In this document: in pieces, positions 61,216-64,000 of the stretch
How positions within the stretch are numbered: position 1 is the first letter of the stretch
Layout: every line of letters starts with the position of its first letter
NCBI GenBank assembly: GCA_030248135.1
Contig: JASANC010001799.1
Location: 62,001-126,000 of the forward strand
DNA length: 64,000 nt
DNA from: Theristus sp. LFF4_11
Taxonomy: Eukaryota > Nematoda > Chromadorea > Monhysterida > Xyalidae
Direction: 5' to 3'
Translations under genes and position numbers: made by a program
The notes under the pieces: model-generated
What the model was told of the DNA's origin: nothing
Databases searched by the model: none
What the model saw: the letters and a program-made list of their open reading frames with translations, nothing else

Positions 61216-63968
61216 TTAACACCGTTTGCAAATAAGAGTGGGGGGTCTAGCGCTACATGGAAAAGTTTTTAAACCAAGGATGCAGGGACATTCTACTAAT
61301 CAAGGCGCTTCAGGTTTACCCCCTGAGTACCCCCTGATTATGCCTATAAAGGTCGTTTTTAGGGTGCGGAAGTTGAAAAACCCTCGATTTTTTGCGATTT
61401 TTCGCAAAGTGTACCTTTTTAGCCCTACCGTATCTCGTAGTTGCACAGTTTCTGGAACCTCACACAATATTCACGTGAAAGATCTTGCGGAGTTCTTTAA
61501 GGCCCTGTATCAATGAGCCCTTGCAAGTGGGGTCCCTGAGGCGCTACGACGCTAGTTAAAATTACTTTTTTTTTAAAATTACGCTATTTTTTTAAAACAT
61601 TTTTTTGAGCTCATAAACACAATTTTTCGATTTTCATTTTTGGTTCTACAGGGGGGTTTTCGGGGTCGCTGAATTCGAATCTAATCTTAGATTTTTGCCC
61701 CGGGCATTTTTTTGCTTTAAAATTGGGCAAAAACACATTTTTTTGCGTTTTCCAGTGTTTTTGGTTTTAATTTTTTATTTTAAGTGCGGATTTTTTTAAC
61801 AAAGCTGTCTTACAACAGCCTTACAACCGCTGTATCGGAATCAGTTTTGATATTTTGCAACTGACCACTTGCCCACTCAAAAAAATGGGTAAAAAGTTGA
61901 TTTTTTTGCTTTTTGCACACGTTTTCGTTTCACAGTAAAAAAATCAAGTTAGAAACAACTTGTAATTTTAATTTTTAGTTCTACATGGAGGGTTTCGGTG
62001 TAGCTAAATTCGAATCTGACCTTAGATTTTTGTTCCGGGTCTTTTTTTGCTCTAAAAGTTGGACAAAAACACATTTTTATGCGTTTTCCAGTGGTTTTTT
62101 GTTTTATTTTTCAATTTTAAATGCGGATTTTTTTTTAACAAAGCTGTTTTATAACAGCCATACAACCGCTGTATCTGAATCTGTTTTGATATTTTGCAAC
62201 TGACCACTTGTCCACTTAAAAAATGGGTAAAAAGTTGATTTTTTGCTTGTTGCACACGTTTTCGTTTCACAATGAAAAAATCAAGTTAGAAACAACTTGT
62301 AATTTTAATTTTTAGTTTTCCAGGGAGGTTTTCAAGATCGCTGAATTCGAATCTGACCTTAGATTTTTGCCCCGGGCTTTTTTATTGCTCTAAAAATGGG
62401 GCAAAAACACATTTTTATGCGTTTTCCAGTGGTTTTTTGTTTTAATTTTTAGTTTTAAATGTAGAGTTGATTAAAAAACAGTTTCATAACAGCCTTACAA
62501 CCGCTGTATCTGAATCAGTTTTGATATTTTGCAACTGACCACTTGCCCACCCAAAAAATGGGTAAAAAGTTGATTTTTTTTGCTTTTTGCACACTATTTC
62601 GTTTCACAGTAAAAAAATCAGTTTAGAAACAATTTGTAATTTTAATTTTTAATTCTACAGAGAGGTTTTCGGAGTTGCTAAATTCGAATCTGACCTTAGA
62701 TTTTTGCCCCGGGCATTTTTTTGCTCTAAAAATTGGGCAAAACCACTGGAAAACGCATAAAAATGTGTTTTTGCCCCATTTTTAGAGCAATAAAAAAGCC
62801 CGGGGCAAAAATTTAAGGTCAGATTCGAATTCAGCGATCTTGAAAACTTCCCTGGAAAACTAAAAATTAAAATTACAAGTTGTTTCTAACTTGATTTTTT
62901 TATTGTGAAACGAAAACGTGTGCAACAAGCAAAAAATCAACTTTTTACCCATTTTTTAAGTGGACAAGTGGTCAGTTGCAAAATATCAAAACAGATTCAG
63001 ATTCAGCGGTTGTATGGCTGTTATAAAACAGCTTTTTTTAAAAAAATCCGCATTTAAAATTAAAAATTAAAACAAAAAACCACTGGAAAACGCATAAAAA
63101 TGTGTTTTTGCCCAACTTTTAAAGCAAAAAAAGACCCGGAACAAAAATCTAAGGTCAGATTCAAATTCAGCGGCACCGAAACCCTCCATGTAGAACTAAA
63201 AATTAAAATTACAAGTTGTTTCTAACTTGATTTTTTTATTGTGAAACGAAAACGTGTGCAAAAAGCAAAAAAATCAACTTTTTACCCATTTTTTGGGTGG
63301 GCAAGTGGTCAGTTGCAAAATATCAAAACTGATTCCGATACAGCGGTTGTAAGGCTGTTGTAAAACAGCTTTGTTAAAAAAATCCGCACTTAAAATTAAA
63401 AATTAAAACCAAAAACACTGGAAAACGCAAAAAAAATGTGTTTTTGCCCAATTTTAAAGCAAAAAAATGCCCGGGGCAAAAATCTAAGATTAGATTCGAA
63501 TTCAGCGACCCCGAAAACCCCCCTGTAGAACCAAAAATGAAAATCGAAAAATTGTGTTTATGAGCTCAAAAAATGTTTTAAAAAAATAGCGTAATTTTTT
63601 AAAAAAAGTAATTTTAACTAGCGTCGTAGCGCCTCAGGGACCCCCCTTGCAAGGGCTCATTGATACAGTGCCTTAAAGAACTCCGCAAGATCTTTCACGT
63701 GAATACTGTGTGAGGTTCCAGAAACTGTGCAACTACGAGATACGGTAGGGCTAAAAAGGTACACTTTGCGAAAAATCGCAAAAAATCGAGGGTTTTTCAA
63801 CTTCCGCACCCTAAAAACGACCTTTATAGGCATAATCAGGGGGTACTCAGGGGGTAAACCTGAAGCGCCTTGATTAGTAGAATGTCCCTGCACCCTTGGT
63901 TTAAAAATTTTTCCATGTATCACGGAATGTTCCTAGGGCCCCCCACTCTTATTTGCAAACGGTGTTAA
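61216..63968. mobile_element. Long-inverted-repeat foldback element
   Basis: The ends read TTAACACCGTTTGCAAATAA and, at the far end, its reverse complement. Both arms contain the same ordered sequence: an outer unique part with AATCAAGGCGCTTCAGG, then repeats of about 335 bp. The arms meet near 62742, where the sequence turns back on itself with almost no spacer. The left arm has four internal repeats and the right arm three. The element is non-coding; the matching ORFs at 61226-61516 (+) and 63657-63923 (-) are the same arm sequence. TTAA at both ends could be a target duplication, as for piggyBac-type elements. Confidence 0.88.
61645..62742 (+). repeat. 335-bp direct repeats within foldback arm
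   Basis: Units begin near TTCTACAGGGGGGTTTTCGG at about 61648, 61980, 62317 and 62653. Each contains CGCTGTATC, TTTTGATATTTTGCAACTG and AGTTAGAAACAA or a close form. The inverted copies occupy about 62742-63540. The unit is AT-rich with no coding potential. Confidence 0.85.
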
Positions 63969-64000
63969 TAGTTCTTTATAAAAGGCAATTCTGGTTCTTT

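Noticed and set aside
61226..61516. 97-codon ORF in the left foldback arm, repeated at 63657-63923
   Set aside because: The two copies match because the arms are inverted copies; codon use and composition do not suggest a protein, and no known domain is visible.

Overview
The window is animal genomic DNA. The discoidin domain receptor kinase on the minus strand belongs to a family known only from animals. The compact, intron-rich genes, short introns and mostly TTTNCAG-type 3' splice sites suggest an invertebrate, and a nematode-like genome is plausible. The species cannot be fixed from sequence alone. Genes here are split into many exons, so single long ORFs are a poor guide. All exon limits below were read by hand from splice signals, reading phase and repeat homology.

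Region 1 (about 0.2-47.1 kb, plus strand): one giant gene of roughly 140 exons, probably encoding 5,500-6,000 residues. I do not recognise the family. It is a chain of about 36 complete modules plus a terminal partial one. Each module is about 155 residues and is spread over four exons with fixed intron phases: A (phase 0 to 1), B (1 to 0), C (0 to 1), D (1 to 0). A carries a Cys pair and a motif like [10 protein letters not shown] often carries an NVT sequon and VDLP..EK. C carries four Cys ending in LPC. D carries PLNA.KL.P and ends near an aromatic residue. No transmembrane segment was seen, so the product is probably secreted or matrix-like, but its function is unknown. The first 3 kb is divergent and its exon model is uncertain. 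At 13.7-22.1 kb five nearly identical 1.6-kb genomic units, each holding two modules (eight exons and introns), lie in tandem. From about 31 kb onward the modules diverge, lose the DDDVHH motif and sometimes fuse or split exons. The last exon ends in a stop at 47112-47114.

Region 2 (47.8-57.4 kb, minus strand): a discoidin domain receptor tyrosine kinase. Twelve exons cover the discoidin domain, the discoidin-like domain, the transmembrane helix, a long juxtamembrane segment and an intact kinase. The signal-peptide exon was not found and should lie above 57.4 kb. The two genes are convergent, with 681 bp between stop codons.

Region 3 (57.4-64 kb): no convincing exon, then a 2.75-kb foldback element (61216-63968). 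Its long inverted arms are bounded by TTAA and contain 335-bp direct repeats. Introns of the giant gene also carry a family of roughly 60-100-bp hairpin elements, a 1-kb CA-rich satellite, a TTTG microsatellite and a possible tRNA-derived SINE.
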